Shown piece by piece: positions 25,092 through 33,738 of a stretch of DNA of 64,000 nt. Source of the stretch: Pseudomonas tructae (GTDB taxonomy: Bacteria; Pseudomonadota; Gammaproteobacteria; Pseudomonadales; Pseudomonadaceae). The position numbers and the translations under genes are program-made. The stretch is from assembly GCF_004214895.1 (NCBI RefSeq), contig NZ_CP035952.1:3110501-3174500 (forward strand), read 5' to 3'. Below the pieces are notes generated by a model, which was not told the origin of the DNA, searched no databases, and was given only the letters and a program-made list of their open reading frames with translations. Within the stretch, counting starts at the first letter, position 1. Each line of letters begins with the position of its first letter.

Positions 25092-25922
25092 TTGGATATC
25101 CCCGTTCCGTTCAACCTCGTCGTCAAGGCTGCAGACTGGATTTGGCAGAGGGTCACCAAGGCCTTGCTGTACAAAACCTACGCTGCGTCACATGAAAAAT
25201 GGGCTATTCGCCACCGGCTAGGAGCGCGATGGGATCCGCTAGGGAATCACTTGGAGTACTCAGTACGCCTAGCACTGCCCACAGACCCTAAGCCACGGAT
25301 CTCACGCCTGGCGCTGCGCTCGACCGGAGAGAGGCTCGCTAAGGTTGACTTGTATTTTGAGGCGATCGGCGCAGGCATCCGCTATCAGGAAAAAGTATCG
25401 GTATGCGATGTAGACGCTCGTCCCATCGTATGGAACCTCACAAATATCCCTGTACAGGCATTTGTGGGCGGTGAGGAATATGACATTGCATTCTCGGTAG
25501 AGGAGATCCAGCTGCGGCAGTGTGTGATCCAGCAATCAACCGGCGCGGAGTTACCTGCCCTGGATTCCGTACAGTCCTACATGACCCAGGGCTGGCTTTT
25601 GAATGATCAGTGGAGATTCCGCTGGGGAAAACGCTGGAATTGCAATGCGATCAAATTTGCCAAAAGTGAGATCGCGCTTTACTGGCGATTCAGGTTCGGC
25701 CTACCTGAGTACCGCGTTTACAGTCCATTCGCTTACTCAAAACGGAAATTCAGCGCCCGCCCGACACTGCAGGTGCTGGGTCGGTTAATGGCGCTGCCAA
25801 CCCTTGTGAGGGCTCAATACTGGCTAGCCATTTGGTCTGGTCTGTGGGTGATGGACGATGATGACAGGCTTTGCTTCCGGTGGCGTGACAACAAGGTAGA
25901 GAGCGAGCCCCAGGACGGTTGA
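25092..25922 (+). CDS. Uncharacterised protein, possibly membrane-associated
   Basis: I start at TTG 25092, which lies seven bases after AGGAG; the product has 276 residues (LDIPVPFNLVVKAADWIWQR). It contains many Trp, Arg and Tyr, a beta-rich central part (NHLEYSVRLALPTDPKPRIS; LRSTGERLAKVDLYFEAIGA) and a C-terminal section with a possible membrane-associated helix (ALPTLVRAQYWLAIWSGLWV). No family recognised. It precedes the nuclease-fold gene at 26028 by 105 bases on the same strand and may belong with it. Confidence 0.65.
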   Translation: MDIPVPFNLVVKAADWIWQRVTKALLYKTYAASHEKWAIRHRLGARWDPLGNHLEYSVRLALPTDPKPRISRLALRSTGERLAKVDLYFEAIGAGIRYQEKVSVCDVDARPIVWNLTNIPVQAFVGGEEYDIAFSVEEIQLRQCVIQQSTGAELPALDSVQSYMTQGWLLNDQWRFRWGKRWNCNAIKFAKSEIALYWRFRFGLPEYRVYSPFAYSKRKFSARPTLQVLGRLMALPTLVRAQYWLAIWSGLWVMDDDDRLCFRWRDNKVESEPQDG

Positions 25923-26027
25923 TTCTGCACTTGAAACACGCTGCTCGGCCTCAGCAATCAACTACTTCGGCAAAAAAATGCCGGCGCCTGGCCAGACAAT
26001 CGTCTGCTGATTGCGATGGAGAACGTG

Positions 26028-27053
26028 ATGAAAAACCCGGTTGCTGCTCGAAAACAGTTAGAGGTGACGGTCAGCAACCCGTTCATCCCTCCTGCGGCAT
26101 ATCGCAGGGAGTTGGCTCTCGTATTGGAATGTATTGGAGAGCACCTGACCCAGCGTGAATTTGAGGCACTGGTGTACAAAAAGCTTCGCCTTGAGGACTC
26201 AGCGCCGGCAGAACCCCAGTATCTCCAAGCGGCGGTCGAACTCACTGTATGTACGCACTACGCCCTGAATTTCCCCAGCGACTTCGTTTATGAAGACAAG
26301 GTGGTACCACCTCGTGATGTGGACTGCTCCTTCCGAAGCGAAGGCTACAAATTCAACGTTGAGGTGAAATGTGCCGACTACACGACCAAGCAAGAAATCG
26401 ATTCAGGCAGCCAATTCATCATCCGGGCCATAGGGCGGATGCCGGATTACAACGACACAGTCGCTCAGCTTCAAGAGACCTTTGCCAGTGGTGGTAACAG
26501 TTTGACGAAAGGGCTTCACATGGACAACAAGCTGAAGGACTACCTGTGTGATGCCCATGAAAAGTTCCCGGATGAAACAGACCTCAGCCAGTACAACGTT
26601 CTCGTCGTCGGCTGCGATGATGCGTGGGATATGCAGCAGTGGGAAGGCTACCTGACCGGACAGCAGGGCATGTTCACCGAGGATTCTTTTGTAGACCCTG
26701 CGCGCTATGGCAACGTCGATCTGGTCGTCCTGACCAACCTGTACCATCGACATAAATCGGTCACGGACAAAGACAAGCTCGAGGGGCATTGGACGTTTGC
26801 CAACGCCTTTTCCCTTCTCTATGAAAACCCTAAATCGAACAAGCCCAGGTCGATGTTGTACGCCTTTTCAAGGACGCTGCGTTTTTACAACAATGAGGTG
26901 ATCGGACATAAGCTGCAGGGCGATGCTCCCGACTTTATGAAGGAGCGCCTGGCGATTTCCCATTACGTCGCTGAGGTGCTTTGGCCACAAGGTCACTACG
27001 CCTTCCAGCCCAAATCACGTAAACCACCGCAAGAGGCTAACGGGCCAAGCTGA
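26028..27053 (+). CDS. Uncharacterised protein with PD-(D/E)XK-like nuclease core
   Basis: ATG 26028 follows GGAGAACGTG; an ATG four codons earlier (26016) is less well placed. The 341-residue product has, near residues 83-112, PPRDVDCSFRSEGYKFNVEV then KCADY: an Asp followed about 15 residues later by E-V-K on a strand, the layout of the catalytic core of restriction-endonuclease-fold enzymes. A helical N-terminus and a C-terminal domain of about 200 residues (YNVLVVGCDDAWDMQQWEGY ...) flank it. No exact family recognised. It is followed 123 bases later by another nuclease-fold protein. A DNA-cleaving defence role is a reasonable inference, not shown. Confidence 0.7.
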   Translation: MKNPVAARKQLEVTVSNPFIPPAAYRRELALVLECIGEHLTQREFEALVYKKLRLEDSAPAEPQYLQAAVELTVCTHYALNFPSDFVYEDKVVPPRDVDCSFRSEGYKFNVEVKCADYTTKQEIDSGSQFIIRAIGRMPDYNDTVAQLQETFASGGNSLTKGLHMDNKLKDYLCDAHEKFPDETDLSQYNVLVVGCDDAWDMQQWEGYLTGQQGMFTEDSFVDPARYGNVDLVVLTNLYHRHKSVTDKDKLEGHWTFANAFSLLYENPKSNKPRSMLYAFSRTLRFYNNEVIGHKLQGDAPDFMKERLAISHYVAEVLWPQGHYAFQPKSRKPPQEANGPS

Positions 27054-27176
27054 GCGGCTTGGTCAAATGCTCTGCTAGCCAGCAGCATGTTGGCATTAAT
27101 GTCCTGAGTCTGTTGAAACCGAGTCTACGAATGGTCAGCATCGCAGCGAAAATTGCGATGCTGATGGAGGAAAGCC

Positions 27177-28556
27177 GTGCGCACCTTGGAATACGCTCAG
27201 CCTACTGAACACATGAAGCTGACGGACGTTATGGATCTGGACAGCGCCGCACCTATCGAGATCGCCAGCTTCCTGAGCCGCGAATTGTCCTTGGTCATAC
27301 AGGATAGGGCGGAGCTTGCGTCACGTTTCGTACTGGATCGAGACAAGCCCTGGTTAGTTTGTCAGCTCTGCGGCGCCGCTCTTTTACTGGTGCGCACGCA
27401 CCATCGTTTTTTCCATTTCCGCCATCACCCGACCATCGAAGGCCTCATCAAATGCGATATCTCTACCAGAGGTGAGCTCAGCCCAGCCCAGATCACAGCG
27501 ATCAAGTACAACGCGCAAAAGGAGAGCGCGGCGCACCTGCGGCTAAAGGGGATCATTCGCGACAGCTTGGTTGCAGACAGATCGTGCGGCGATCCTCAAG
27601 TAGAGAAAGTTTGGAAAGGCCAAGCGGTCGCCGAACGTGCCACCTGGCGCAAGCCAGACGTCCAAGTGGTGAGGGGCAATGACCGTATCGCCTTCGAAGT
27701 ACAGTTATCCACGACGTTCCTTACGGAGATCGTCGGTCGACGCGAGTTCTATAGGGCCAACGGCGGATCGATGATCTGGGTATTCGAGAATTTCGACCCT
27801 AGTGCAACCAGAACGGCGGAGGAGGACATATTCTTCCTGAACAATCTGAACGTCTTCATCGTCAATGATCGGACGCTGGCGCTGTCCAGGTCTGCTGGCC
27901 GCATGGCGTTTGATTGCTGGTACGCCGTGCCTCAGTTGGTCGGCCGCACCATTGTGAACGAATGGAGGAGGGCTGACGTTTATCTGGACGAGCTGACGTT
28001 TAGCTTCCGGAAGCAGATCGTGTTCTATAACGACTATCAGGCGCAGAGAGAAGCACTGGAGGCATCGGTCAACAGTGACGTGCTACGCCGCGATTTTCAT
28101 GCGTTCTGGATGGAGTTCAGCAGGCAGGACACTCCAGAGTCCCGGGAACGCTGGCTCGATTTGCGCGAGCGCATGGCAAATGTATTTCCCGCTATCAAGC
28201 TTCCCAACTTCCATTGGTCAGACCCTTTTCAAGGGGCCGTTTCCATTATGCTAAGTGCGCGATACGGACGGCCGATAGGATACCGATTCGAGCGCCTGCT
28301 CAATGTCTGCAACCAGGCTTTCGACTCCTACAAACCATTCCTGCTTCAGTTCGGTTGGACACTGGAACTCTTTGAGCAAAATGAGCTGTTGATCGAACAA
28401 GACAAGAAGGGTACCTGGGCGAAGCGACGTGCAATCATCCGCGCCGCGCTCAGAGAGCGGGATGACGCCTATCGGCCCGATCGACAATACAACCATTTAT
28501 TTGCATTCCTGGTACCTGAGCTCAAGGAACGACTAATCAACATGCGCGAGTGGTGA
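27177..28556 (+). CDS. CoiA/DUF6035-like protein with zinc-site and nuclease-fold motifs
   Basis: GTG 27177 lies behind GGAGG. The 459-residue product has an N-terminal possible metal site (VCQLCGAALLLVRTHHRFFH then FRHHP, residues about 61-84) and then HLRLKGIIRDSLV, RKPDVQVVRGNDRIAFEVQL, STTFLTEIVGRREFYRANGG: the PDV ... FEVQ strand pair and following helix seen in CoiA-like and DUF6035 PD-(D/E)XK proteins. Known relatives in this broad group act with transformation or as restriction-like proteins. The C-terminal 230 residues are helical and unassigned. Same strand and style as the gene before it. Confidence 0.75.
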   Translation: MRTLEYAQPTEHMKLTDVMDLDSAAPIEIASFLSRELSLVIQDRAELASRFVLDRDKPWLVCQLCGAALLLVRTHHRFFHFRHHPTIEGLIKCDISTRGELSPAQITAIKYNAQKESAAHLRLKGIIRDSLVADRSCGDPQVEKVWKGQAVAERATWRKPDVQVVRGNDRIAFEVQLSTTFLTEIVGRREFYRANGGSMIWVFENFDPSATRTAEEDIFFLNNLNVFIVNDRTLALSRSAGRMAFDCWYAVPQLVGRTIVNEWRRADVYLDELTFSFRKQIVFYNDYQAQREALEASVNSDVLRRDFHAFWMEFSRQDTPESRERWLDLRERMANVFPAIKLPNFHWSDPFQGAVSIMLSARYGRPIGYRFERLLNVCNQAFDSYKPFLLQFGWTLELFEQNELLIEQDKKGTWAKRRAIIRAALRERDDAYRPDRQYNHLFAFLVPELKERLINMREW

Positions 28557-28615
28557 TCAATCCGGCGCAGCATCTCCAGCAAGCTGGCGCCGGCGATAGA
28601 GGAGCCGGTGGCTCT

Positions 28616-28761
28616 CTACTCAGCAGCAATGATTACTCCCTCGGCAAGGTGGAGGGCCTCAGGTAGTCGTTTCTGTGTCACCCTCATCAGCCCTGTTTCT
28701 GAGTAAGCCACGATATCGAAGGCAAGTGTGCATGCCTCTCCGATCAGGTACTCATGGCCTT
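28616..28761 (-). pseudogene. Possible remnant of a small gene
   Basis: The minus strand reads HEYLIGEACTLAFDIVAYSE, TGLMRVTQKRLPEALHLAEG, VIIAAE and stop, a coherent amphipathic sequence, but an in-frame TAA precedes it and no ATG exists. A GTG inside could start only a 33-residue peptide. It may be the 3' part of a lost gene. Confidence 0.35.
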
Positions 28762-28799
28762 AAGGCAGTCACAACATAGTTAGCGCGTAATTTAAATAC

Positions 28800-28860
28800 T
28801 GTAAACCTATTCCTTGCACTGTAAACCTCTCCGGTTTACTGGTTAAAAAGTAGGTTTACA
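28800..28860. repeat. TGTAAACCT repeats, two direct and one inverted
   Basis: TGTAAACCT occurs at 28800-28808 and 28820-28828, exactly 20 bases apart, and in inverted form (AGGTTTACA) at 28852-28860. The 20-base spacing places the direct copies on the same DNA face. This looks like an operator or iteron array for a DNA-binding protein, but no partner gene is adjacent. Confidence 0.55.
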
Positions 28861-28942
28861 AGCCATTATCAGCGGGGCAGGCACCAGGCCTTTTTCGGTT
28901 CTGGAGGTGCTTTCGGCCGGTATGCGGGCGCGAGCAACTATA

Positions 28943-28958
28943 CTGTATACAAATACAG
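28943..28958. promoter_or_regulatory. LexA (SOS) box
   Basis: CTGTATACAAATACAG fits the LexA consensus CTGTAT-N4-ATACAG perfectly. No SOS gene follows on either strand within 300 bases: the next plus-strand gene is a lipoprotein at 29257. It may control a short RNA or peptide, or be what remains of a lost SOS gene. Confidence 0.75.
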
Positions 28959-29093
28959 TTAATTGGTCGACACTGAAAAATGCTCATCTGAATATAGGTC
29001 GTTGATTTCTAGAGATTCTGGTAATTCGTGGCAAAGTCCGGTTTTAGGGTGCAGGTGACAGCTGTAAGCGCAATGACATAGCACCTGATTTAA

Positions 29094-29109
29094 CATAATA
29101 TACATTATG
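29094..29109. promoter_or_regulatory. CATAAT/ATTATG palindrome
   Basis: CATAATATACATTATG has perfect 6-base arms around ATAC. It lies about 150 bases before the DUF4019 lipoprotein gene and could be a repressor operator for it. The regulator is unknown. Confidence 0.4.
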
Positions 29110-29256
29110 CGTATCGCTGTATTGAATCGTCACACCCTTGGTAGGCCCGTTCTGAACCTGCGCAATCTCTTTCTCTTTTCCTCACCCACGACTGGCCATC
29201 GCTCCTGGTATTCGATTTAATCGTCCGCTGGATCCCCTCAACCCACGAGGCTTTGC

Positions 29257-29757
29257 ATGAAGCAATGTGTCACCGTATTCGCCAGCTTGCTGTTGCTGGC
29301 TGGCTGCGACATCTCGATCAACACCAACGCGCCCGACACCAGCACATCAACGGTAACGCTCTCCGAACCTGGCACTGTGCAACAGCAACGTCATATTGGC
29401 GAAAAAGCCCTGGAGTTCTTGCTGCTGCTCGATGCAGGCAGATCCGATTTGACCTGGCCTGAGGCCGGGTCGGCGCTCAAGGCCTCGACGACCGAGTCCA
29501 ATTGGGTCAAGGGGCTCAGCGGCCTGCGCATGGGCCTGGGCGAATTGAAGCAGCGTGAGCGTGCACTGATTTCGTTCACCAAGCAGTTGCCCAATGCGCC
29601 TGCGGGCCATTACGCCGCCATCCAGATTCAATCAACCTTTGCAAACATGACCGTCACTGAGGCGGTGCTTCTCGGTGAAGAAGATGAACAATGGCGTGTT
29701 GTTGGCTACAACGTCAGTAAAACCGTAGAGGTTGCGACCAAATTCAGCCTGTTTTAA
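29257..29757 (+). CDS. DUF4019-like lipoprotein
   Basis: ATG 29257 follows GAGG by six bases. The 166-residue product starts MKQCVTVFASLLLLAGCDIS, a lipoprotein signal with lipobox LLAGC, then a Thr/Ser-rich linker and a DUF4019-type domain: EKALEFLLLLDAGRSDLTWP, WVKGLSGLRMGLGELKQRER, YAAIQIQSTFANMTVTEAVL, EQWRVVGYNVS. Members are small periplasm-facing proteins of unknown role. First gene of core character after the mosaic region. Confidence 0.85.
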   Translation: MKQCVTVFASLLLLAGCDISINTNAPDTSTSTVTLSEPGTVQQQRHIGEKALEFLLLLDAGRSDLTWPEAGSALKASTTESNWVKGLSGLRMGLGELKQRERALISFTKQLPNAPAGHYAAIQIQSTFANMTVTEAVLLGEEDEQWRVVGYNVSKTVEVATKFSLF

Positions 29758-29852
29758 CGTGTCTGCTTCGATACACAGTCATTGAGTACGCTCAAATGAC
29801 TGCATTCGCTCAAACGACGCCCTCTTTTAGTTTGGAAACTATGCATTATTTG

Positions 29853-29888
29853 TATAACTCAACTAAATAACTATTTAGTTGAGTTATA
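29853..29888. repeat. 36-base perfect palindrome between convergent genes
   Basis: Two 17-base arms, 29853-29869 and 29872-29888, are exact reverse complements with only AC between them. The arms are 75-80 percent A+T (ATAACTCAACTAAATA and its complement). The position between the ends of the lipoprotein gene (plus) and the DUF2251 gene (minus) suggests a bidirectional terminator, but the low GC content and near-absent loop are unusual; a cruciform or an operator is also possible. Confidence 0.6.
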
Positions 29889-29898
29889 TTCGCTCCCC

Positions 29899-30303
29899 TC
29901 AGGCAAACAACTTCAGCACGTCATCCTTCCACTCATGCCCCTCCAGCGACCAGCCCTTGCCCACCGATGGCGGGAAACCGGAATGGCAATAGCCTTGCTT
30001 GCCGGCGAAATCAAACACGGCGTGAGGATGGTCATTGATCAGCAGCACCGCCTTGCTATGGTCCATGGACCAACCTATCTTCACCGTCGAGGGCTTTTCC
30101 CGATCGGATATTTCGTCAACGTTGTAGATATGCAGCGCATCCTGGATCGGGTTGTCATCAGCGCTGGTGTCCAGGGCATAAAAGTAGCCGGTTTCTTCAT
30201 CGTCCTCGAAAACCACAACGAATGGTCCCTCTTGCGCCGGTGCCTCGATGACGGTGGCACTTCCGACGTTGAGCTGTTGTTCTGCTGCAAGATAAATGGG
30301 CAT
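29899..30303 (-). CDS. DUF2251 family protein
   Basis: A 134-residue soluble protein (MPIYLAAEQQLNVGSATVIE). Family-like stretches are PFVVVFEDDEETGYFYALDT, IQDALHIYNVDEISDREKPS and VKIGWSMDHSKAVLLINDHP, as in DUF2251 proteins, whose function is unknown. The C-terminal FAGKQGYCHSGFPPS is also typical. Single gene on the minus strand before the DUF3592 membrane protein gene end. Confidence 0.85.
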   Translation of the reverse strand: MPIYLAAEQQLNVGSATVIEAPAQEGPFVVVFEDDEETGYFYALDTSADDNPIQDALHIYNVDEISDREKPSTVKIGWSMDHSKAVLLINDHPHAVFDFAGKQGYCHSGFPPSVGKGWSLEGHEWKDDVLKLFA

Positions 30304-30370
30304 GCGGACATCCTTGATTGAAGGCGCCGATGATGCCTAACCAAGCGTCTTGCCCGCAAGCTATGCAGCC

Positions 30371-30757
30371 TCAGAAGGTAAGCCAGGCGATGCTCCACAG
30401 CGCAGCAAACAGCAAAAACACGGCGGCAAAAATGAAACGGGTCCAGGTATCGGGAATCACGTTGTCTGCATCGGCTGGGTCGTAATACACCCCGACCACA
30501 TCGCCCCTCTCTACACCGGAAAACTCGCCGCTGAACGTCACCTTCTCGAAGTCGCCAGCAATGGTCGTGAATATCACTGTCGTGCCGTTGCTCTCGCCGA
30601 TATGCCCTCTGCTGCTTACGGTACCTGGCGAGGTACGGATGACATGGGCATCTGCATATTCCCCATTGAGCCTGAGATTGAAAAACCAGTAACCCTGGAC
30701 ATAGGCGCCAAAACCAAGGGTCAAGACCCCCACCAGCCAGATGAATTTCTTCCACAT
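30371..30757 (-). CDS. DUF3592-like membrane protein
   Basis: From ATG 30757 the 128-residue product has two membrane helices (FIWLVGVLTLGFGAYVQGYW at the start, FIFAAVFLLFAALWSIAWL at the end) enclosing an extracytoplasmic beta-rich domain with VIFTTIAGDFEKVTFSGEFS and GVERGDVVGVYYDPADADNV. This layout, including the YDP stretch, is typical of DUF3592. Function unknown. The earlier TTG at 30784 would only add nine residues. Confidence 0.8.
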   Translation of the reverse strand: MWKKFIWLVGVLTLGFGAYVQGYWFFNLRLNGEYADAHVIRTSPGTVSSRGHIGESNGTTVIFTTIAGDFEKVTFSGEFSGVERGDVVGVYYDPADADNVIPDTWTRFIFAAVFLLFAALWSIAWLTF

Positions 30758-30932
30758 AGTCGTCGACAAAAAAGTCCATATCAATATGCCATTAGCCCAT
30801 TTGTGCTAATCGACCCCCCTCCTCCCTGGCGCTATATTCCTTGCAACCCCAGTGTTCCCCAACGCCGCGATTATGCAACGTGAGGGATCGTTTTGCCGGT
30901 AAAAATCAGAACAACACCAAGGAAGATGCGCC

Positions 30933-31256
30933 ATGAAACTCAACCCTGCATTCAGCAAAATCACCCTGCTCAGCGCCCTGCTGGTAGCGCTCGCCGGCTG
31001 CCAGACCATGAAACCCAACGAGGACCGGCTCAAGTCTACTGCACAGACCACCATCGGTGAGCCGGTGACCAAGATTTCCAACGTGCGCAACGACAACAGC
31101 GCTACCTACTACATCGCCAGCACCGCGTCGGGTGATTACAACTGCGAACTGCCCAGCGGCGTGATGATCGGCATTGCCTCCATGGGCATGGGCATGAGCG
31201 CGCACTGCTACAACAAGAACAGCGGCCGGCCGCAGAACCCGCTGCAGCGCTATTGA
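30933..31256 (+). CDS. Small lipoprotein
   Basis: A 107-residue protein, MKLNPAFSKITLLSALLVAL with lipobox ALAGC (Cys at residue 23), then a mature part with two further Cys (NCELPSGVMIGIASMGMGMS and HCYNK) that could form a disulphide. Similar short envelope lipoproteins are common in Pseudomonas; no function is known. It ends 7 bases before the stop of the convergent hybrid-kinase gene. Confidence 0.82.
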   Translation: MKLNPAFSKITLLSALLVALAGCQTMKPNEDRLKSTAQTTIGEPVTKISNVRNDNSATYYIASTASGDYNCELPSGVMIGIASMGMGMSAHCYNKNSGRPQNPLQRY

Positions 31257-31263
31257 TCCTGAG

Positions 31264-32880
31264 CTAGGCCGAGGGCAGCGAGGCCTTGTGCATCTCGCGC
31301 AAGGCCGCGCGTAGCTCGGCCGGACGCACGGGTTTGGACAAAATCGCGATCTGGCGGTCGTGCAGGGCCGCCTGGATTTTCTGTACCTCGTGCCCGGTGA
31401 GGATCAGCGCCGGCACTGCCCTGCCCCGCTGGGCCCGCATCTGGTCGATGCACTCGATGCCGGTGGCGTGGTTGCCCAGGTCATAGTCGGCAATGATGAT
31501 ATCGCAGTCACTGACCAGCGCCTGGCCGCTGGACTCGGCCTGCACCTCACATCCCCAACGTTCAAGCAAGGCTTGGGTAGCCAGCAGGACGTTGCGGTCA
31601 TCTTCCACCAGGCACACTTTCAAACCGGTCAGCAGGCCAACCTGGCTGGCGTGCTCACGCTGTGCCTGTTGTGCGGGGGCGTTGACCCGAGCCAAACCCA
31701 GGAGGCTGACCGCTGTGCCCTGGCCGGGTCGCGAACGGATCGCCACGTCAATGTTCATCATCCGGCCCAGACGCCTGACAATCGAAAGCCCCAGGCCCAC
31801 GCCTTCGACGTCCTTGTCGCGCAGTTGGCGCACGCGGTAGAACTCCTCGAAGACTTTAGGCAGCTCATCGGCTGCAATGCCTCGGCCCTGGTCGTAGATG
31901 ACGATGGCCAACCCCTCACCGCGCCTGCGCACGGCAATCAGCACCGGCCGTTGCGCGGCGTATTTGAAGCAGTTGGACAGCAGGTTCTGGACCATGGTGG
32001 CAAGCAGCGCCGGGTCGACCCACACCCAGTGTTCACCGGGGTGCAGGCGCAGTTCCACCCCGGCCCAGCGCGCCGCTTCGGCGTTCTGGCGTACCTGATC
32101 GTGGAGGAACTCATCCAGTTTCACCCGCTGCAAGCGTGCTTGCAGGCGACCGTTGTCGAGGGTGTAAAGATCAAGAATGGAGCGAAACAATTGCGACACG
32201 TTGAGCAGCGAGCGGTCGATGTTGTCCACCAGTCGCCGCTCTTCATCGCCCAGGCGTGCTTCGCGCAGGCACGCGGTAAACAGGCCGATGGAGTGAATGG
32301 GCTGACGCAGGTCGTGACTGGCCTGGGCAAGAAAGCGCGATTTTTCCAGATTGGCAGCGGTGGCCTCTTCGGAGGCCTTGCGCGTACGTTCGAGCAACAG
32401 GTGGGCGTAGATGGGGATGACCGTGCTGGTGATCATCAGCATCAGCACCATGAACGGCTGCGCCTGCCAGTAAGGCGTCAGTTGGTAAACGGCCAGCAAC
32501 GCCAGCAACGCCAGTACGGTGGCGATCGCCAGGTAGCGCGAGCCGTAACGCATGCCGTTGCCCAGGTTGACCCAGACCATCACCGCATACAGCGGCAGCG
32601 CCGCCTCGCCGCCGACCACCAGGCCAAAGCAGGTGCCGGTGTAGTCCTGGACCATGCTGAAAACGCGCCGGGCCGGATACACCCCCGGCCAGCGCACGAT
32701 GACCTGGCGCAGGATGATCGACAGCAGCAGGAACAGGATGATGTAGATCACGATCGGCAGGTAGGTGTCGACCTGCTGCCCGGGCAGAAAGCCCAAAACG
32801 CCGATATAGACCACGGCGATGCAGGCGACAATGATGCGCAGGTTGGCCTGGTCGAGCTCGGTGTTTTTCTCGAACTTCAT
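31264..32880 (-). CDS. Hybrid sensor histidine kinase with receiver domain
   Basis: A 538-residue protein. Residues 15-160 form about six membrane helices in short-loop pairs; no periplasmic sensor domain is present. Then comes a HisKA domain with phosphorylatable His189 ([17 protein letters not shown]), an ATPase domain ([42 protein letters not shown]) and a receiver (CLVEDD at 424-428, Asp465 in IIADYDLG, Lys in LSKPVRP). It is divergent from the LuxR-type response regulator at 32995, its likely partner. Membrane-embedded sensing suggests a lipophilic, membrane-state or redox stimulus. Confidence 0.93.
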   Translation of the reverse strand: MKFEKNTELDQANLRIIVACIAVVYIGVLGFLPGQQVDTYLPIVIYIILFLLLSIILRQVIVRWPGVYPARRVFSMVQDYTGTCFGLVVGGEAALPLYAVMVWVNLGNGMRYGSRYLAIATVLALLALLAVYQLTPYWQAQPFMVLMLMITSTVIPIYAHLLLERTRKASEEATAANLEKSRFLAQASHDLRQPIHSIGLFTACLREARLGDEERRLVDNIDRSLLNVSQLFRSILDLYTLDNGRLQARLQRVKLDEFLHDQVRQNAEAARWAGVELRLHPGEHWVWVDPALLATMVQNLLSNCFKYAAQRPVLIAVRRRGEGLAIVIYDQGRGIAADELPKVFEEFYRVRQLRDKDVEGVGLGLSIVRRLGRMMNIDVAIRSRPGQGTAVSLLGLARVNAPAQQAQREHASQVGLLTGLKVCLVEDDRNVLLATQALLERWGCEVQAESSGQALVSDCDIIIADYDLGNHATGIECIDQMRAQRGRAVPALILTGHEVQKIQAALHDRQIAILSKPVRPAELRAALREMHKASLPSA

Positions 32881-32994
32881 CGGAACATCCTTGTGCGGCA
32901 GTCGTCATATCCAGTACGCGCAACGGGCAGCGCCTGTACCCGGTGGTACAGTAGCATGCCTGCAAGCAACGCCAGGCCCAGGGAGGCACTCACC

Positions 32995-33609
32995 ATGGCA
33001 TGCCGGATCATCATCGCCGACGACCATCCATTGTTTCGCGAAGCGCTGGTACGTACCGTTCAGCGTTTGCTGCCCGACGCTCGCATCGAAGAAGCTGGCG
33101 ACATGGACAGCGTGCTGGGACTGGCTGGGGCTGGCGAGGCGCCGGATACCCTGATCCTCGACCTGCGTTTCCCTGGGCTTACCTGCATCACCCAATTGGT
33201 CGAGCTGCGTCAGCAACTGCAGCGCACCACCCTGATCGTGGTGTCGATGGTCGACGATGAAGCCTTGATCGGCGAGGTGATGGCCGCCGGTATCGACGGC
33301 TTCATCGGCAAGAACATCGCCCCGGAACAGATCGGCCAGGCCATCCTGGCCATTCGCGAAGGCGAAGTGCTGGTGCGCTTTGCTCCCTCCGGGCTGTTGC
33401 CGCTGGACACCAGCGCCGTGGCAACCACCCTGACCGCACGCCAGCAAGAGGTGTTGCGGCTGATTGCCCAGGGCAAGACCAACAAGGAAATCGCCCGCGC
33501 ACTGGACATCTCGCCGTTCACCGTACGCATCCATGTGTCGTCGTTGTTGCGCACGCTGAATGTGCCGTCGCGGGCGGCGGCAGCGGTGAAATACTCCGGC
33601 GTTGCCTGA
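32995..33609 (+). CDS. LuxR-type (NarL family) response regulator
   Basis: ATG 32995 (GGGAGG upstream) gives 204 residues. The receiver ([20 protein letters not shown], phospho-acceptor Asp in LILDLRFPG near residue 55, Ser and Lys in VVSMVD and FIGKN) is followed by a LuxR helix-turn-helix ([40 protein letters not shown]). It is divergent from the hybrid kinase 114 bases away and reads towards the GMC oxidoreductase gene 129 bases downstream, which it may regulate. DNA-binding transcription activator by family. Confidence 0.93.
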   Translation: MACRIIIADDHPLFREALVRTVQRLLPDARIEEAGDMDSVLGLAGAGEAPDTLILDLRFPGLTCITQLVELRQQLQRTTLIVVSMVDDEALIGEVMAAGIDGFIGKNIAPEQIGQAILAIREGEVLVRFAPSGLLPLDTSAVATTLTARQQEVLRLIAQGKTNKEIARALDISPFTVRIHVSSLLRTLNVPSRAAAAVKYSGVA

Positions 33610-33738
33610 GGATCGAGGAGGCTCCCGGCCCCGACCAAGTGATCTTGAATTGCCACTTCGCTCTGCTAGCGTTAGCTGCGCAGCCGCAGCGCTGCACAAG
33701 GACGATAGACCCTCTGCCAACAATGATTGGAGGCAACA

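Larger units (their letters stand above)
28557..29256. other. 700-base stretch without an intact gene; repeats, LexA box, possible gene remnant
   Basis: No intact gene is seen. The left part holds a short coding-like remnant on the minus strand (28616-28761). The centre has TGTAAACCT repeats (28800-28860). The right part is AT-rich, with a LexA box (28943-28958) and a CATAAT palindrome (29094-29109). The AT content differs clearly from both flanks. It marks the boundary between the nuclease-gene cluster and core-like genes. Confidence 0.65.

Noticed and set aside
31360..33609. A 749-codon open frame antisense to the hybrid kinase that continues into the response regulator
   Set aside because: Only the last 204 codons (from 32995) make a protein with known domains; the rest is rich in Gln, Val and His as expected of antisense to a high-GC gene.
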